The notes under the pieces: model-generated | What the model saw: the letters and a program-made list of their open reading frames with translations, nothing else | What the model was told of the DNA's origin: nothing | Database searches by the model: none | NCBI RefSeq assembly: GCF_013140855.1 | Contig: NZ_JABBPG010000006.1 | Coordinates: 62,001 to 126,000 of the forward strand | Source of the DNA: Pseudoalteromonas caenipelagi | Lineage (GTDB): Bacteria > Pseudomonadota > Gammaproteobacteria > Enterobacterales > Alteromonadaceae | DNA: 64,000 nucleotides | Direction of reading: 5' to 3' | Shown here: positions 63,173-64,000 of the stretch, piece after piece | How the letters are laid out: each line of letters opens with the position of its first letter | Position numbering within the stretch: position 1 is the first letter of the stretch | Program-made: the position numbers and the translations under genes

Positions 63173-63840
63173 TATATTATCTCCTTAATTAGCATAAACG
63201 CTTCAGCTGCTTCAGAGTTGCACTGAACTCCCCTAACTCTTGCAAGAGATTCAAGAGCCAAACGTGACCTAGGGAATGGGAATTCCCCAACTTCTGATTC
63301 AAATATTTCCAGTATATTGAGTTTTTCATCTAGGAATGCAGAAATATCCACATAAGTTGTGGCTTTAAAGCCACAACTTTCAGGCTTTAGCCCAAAATCT
63401 GTTTCTGACATCGTTTCATATGCTAAAACTCTTTTTACGAATGGGTATCGAAATGACTTGGTCGCAGACATAACTGCATCATAGACGATCTCATGGTCAC
63501 TATGTGCATCATTCCTATACGGCGTAAACACAATCTCAGGCTTCACCTGTGACACTACCTGCGCGATAGGTCCAATAACATCACCCTTAGCCAACACATC
63601 CAGCTTTGCTGGGGGTAACATAAGCTCGTGTACATTGGTAAAGTTATAGCACTGAGCTACTTTAAGCATTTCTTCTTGTCTTTTAGCAATTTGAGCTTCT
63701 GAAAAGCCTGCTTCTTTAGTCATGCCCGTCACTACGAGCCAATGAACTTGATAACCTTGCTCACTTAACTTTAATATTGTGCCACCACAACCCAACGTTT
63801 CATCATCTGCATGGGGAGCCACAACTAAAACACTTTTCAC
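63172..63840 (-). CDS. PIG-L (LmbE-like) N-deacetylase
   Basis: A 222-residue zinc-dependent deacetylase. The metal motif VVAPHADDETLGCGG is at the N-terminus, and NDAHSDHEIVYD near residue 112 supplies the second zinc His. The family removes N-acetyl groups from sugars (GlcNAc-PI, mycothiol, antibiotic sugars). In NulO loci it may free an amino group for another acyl addition. It starts with GTG 63840, overlapping the upstream formyltransferase-like stop (GTGA), and overlaps the NulO synthase by 1 nt. Confidence 0.85.
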   Translation of the reverse strand: MKSVLVVAPHADDETLGCGGTILKLSEQGYQVHWLVVTGMTKEAGFSEAQIAKRQEEMLKVAQCYNFTNVHELMLPPAKLDVLAKGDVIGPIAQVVSQVKPEIVFTPYRNDAHSDHEIVYDAVMSATKSFRYPFVKRVLAYETMSETDFGLKPESCGFKATTYVDISAFLDEKLNILEIFESEVGEFPFPRSRLALESLARVRGVQCNSEAAEAFMLIKEII

Positions 63841-64000
63841 AAATAATCTCCCACATCTATATTCTCTAAAACCGCGTCATGAAGCCAAATAGCTTGTGTT
63901 CCAGCGGCCTTAACCAAAATGCTATTCCCTCTTTTCTCCAGTACTTTTCCTGGTTCGATATTTGCGGGAACAGTCTGTTGTAGTATTTCTGAACGGCGTA
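63837..64000 (-). CDS. C-terminal end of a formyltransferase-like protein (cut by window edge)
   Basis: An open frame enters from the right edge and ends with TGA at 63837-63839, overlapping the deacetylase GTG. The visible 53 or so residues include NIEPGKVLEKRGNSILVKAA and the ending LHDAVLENIDVGDYL. This pattern (PGKVLE, then a short turn, then LVKAAGTQAIWL) is that of the C-terminal domain of methionyl-tRNA formyltransferase and related sugar N-formyltransferases. Because the catalytic domain is outside the window, both the substrate and the family call are tentative. Confidence 0.5.
   Translation of the reverse strand, partial: RRSEILQQTVPANIEPGKVLEKRGNSILVKAAGTQAIWLHDAVLENIDVGDYL

Noticed and set aside
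40800-64000. Polysaccharide region as a mobile island or prophage
   Set aside because: Composition is somewhat more AT-rich, but I saw no transposase, active integrase, tRNA or direct repeats; low GC is usual for O-antigen/capsule loci.
1-64000. CRISPR array, tRNA or rRNA genes, toxin-antitoxin pairs
   Set aside because: No regularly spaced repeats, cloverleaf-like segments or paired small genes were seen in the intergenic DNA.

Overview
The window looks like a chromosomal segment of a marine gammaproteobacterium of the Alteromonadales, most like Pseudoalteromonas. This rests on AT-rich DNA, the parE-yqiA-cpdA-yqiB-nudF/tolC order, the rsmE-gshB-yqgE-ruvX and pilT/yggS-proC-yggT-rdgB-hemW blocks, and families typical of that group (TIGR04219, TIGR03899, DUF2333, DUF885). 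The genus is inferred from gene content and family recognition only. I saw no rRNA or tRNA gene, no CRISPR array, no insertion sequence and no intact prophage.

Layout. 1-6222 (minus strand): topoisomerase IV genes parE and parC (parC runs off the left edge) flanking a secreted PQQ-type sugar dehydrogenase, then yqiA, cpdA, yqiB and nudF. 6444-9511 (plus): tolC, a lipid A acyltransferase and a TcpQ-like membrane protein. 9572-12376: glnE, convergent. 12458-16736 (plus): a double-DUF350 membrane protein, an unknown small protein, rsmE, gshB, yqgE and ruvX. 16738-19768 (minus): pilT, pilU and a periplasmic binding-protein-like gene. 19799-25966 (plus): yggS, proC, yggT, a DUF4426 gene, rdgB, hemW and a DUF885 lipoprotein peptidase. 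26055-28745: a divergent pair of an atypical sensor kinase and a lone TRAP-type binding protein with a Tat signal. 28807-33369 (minus): a YgiQ-type radical SAM protein and a receiver/GGDEF/EAL protein. 33560-34965 (plus): an SRPBCC protein that seems to start at ATT, and a TIGR03899 protein. 35017-38601 (minus): outer-membrane barrel, DUF2333, copper chaperone and the pspA/pspC phage-shock genes. 38814-40651: dusA with a catalytically degenerate tyrosine-recombinase-like gene beside it.

40800-64000 (minus) is a surface-polysaccharide region. It starts with a large lipoprotein and a YjbH-family protein. It continues with a WbpM/FlaA1-type dehydratase, a PglC-type initiating phosphoglycosyltransferase, a reductase/epimerase, a GT2 glycosyltransferase, Wzy, a GT-B-like protein, neuA-neuC-neuB, Wzx, a second GT-B-like protein, and a second nonulosonic-acid set: PtmA-type SDR, CMP-NulO synthetase, Gfo/Idh oxidoreductase, PtmE-type nucleotidyltransferase, NeuD/PglD acetyltransferase, NulO synthase, PIG-L deacetylase and the tail of a formyltransferase-like gene. 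The locus runs off the right edge, so its promoter and some sugar genes are not visible. Taken together it reads as a Wzx/Wzy-dependent O-antigen or capsule carrying one or two nonulosonic acids.

The most unusual signals are: two complete NulO synthase plus CMP-NulO synthetase pairs in one locus; a deacetylase beside a formyltransferase-like gene; a probable ATT start codon; a recombinase-like protein lacking catalytic residues next to dusA; a kinase with Lys where the H-box His should be, paired with an orphan Tat-exported TRAP receptor and a shared inverted repeat; and a sugar reductase whose catalytic Tyr is Ala.
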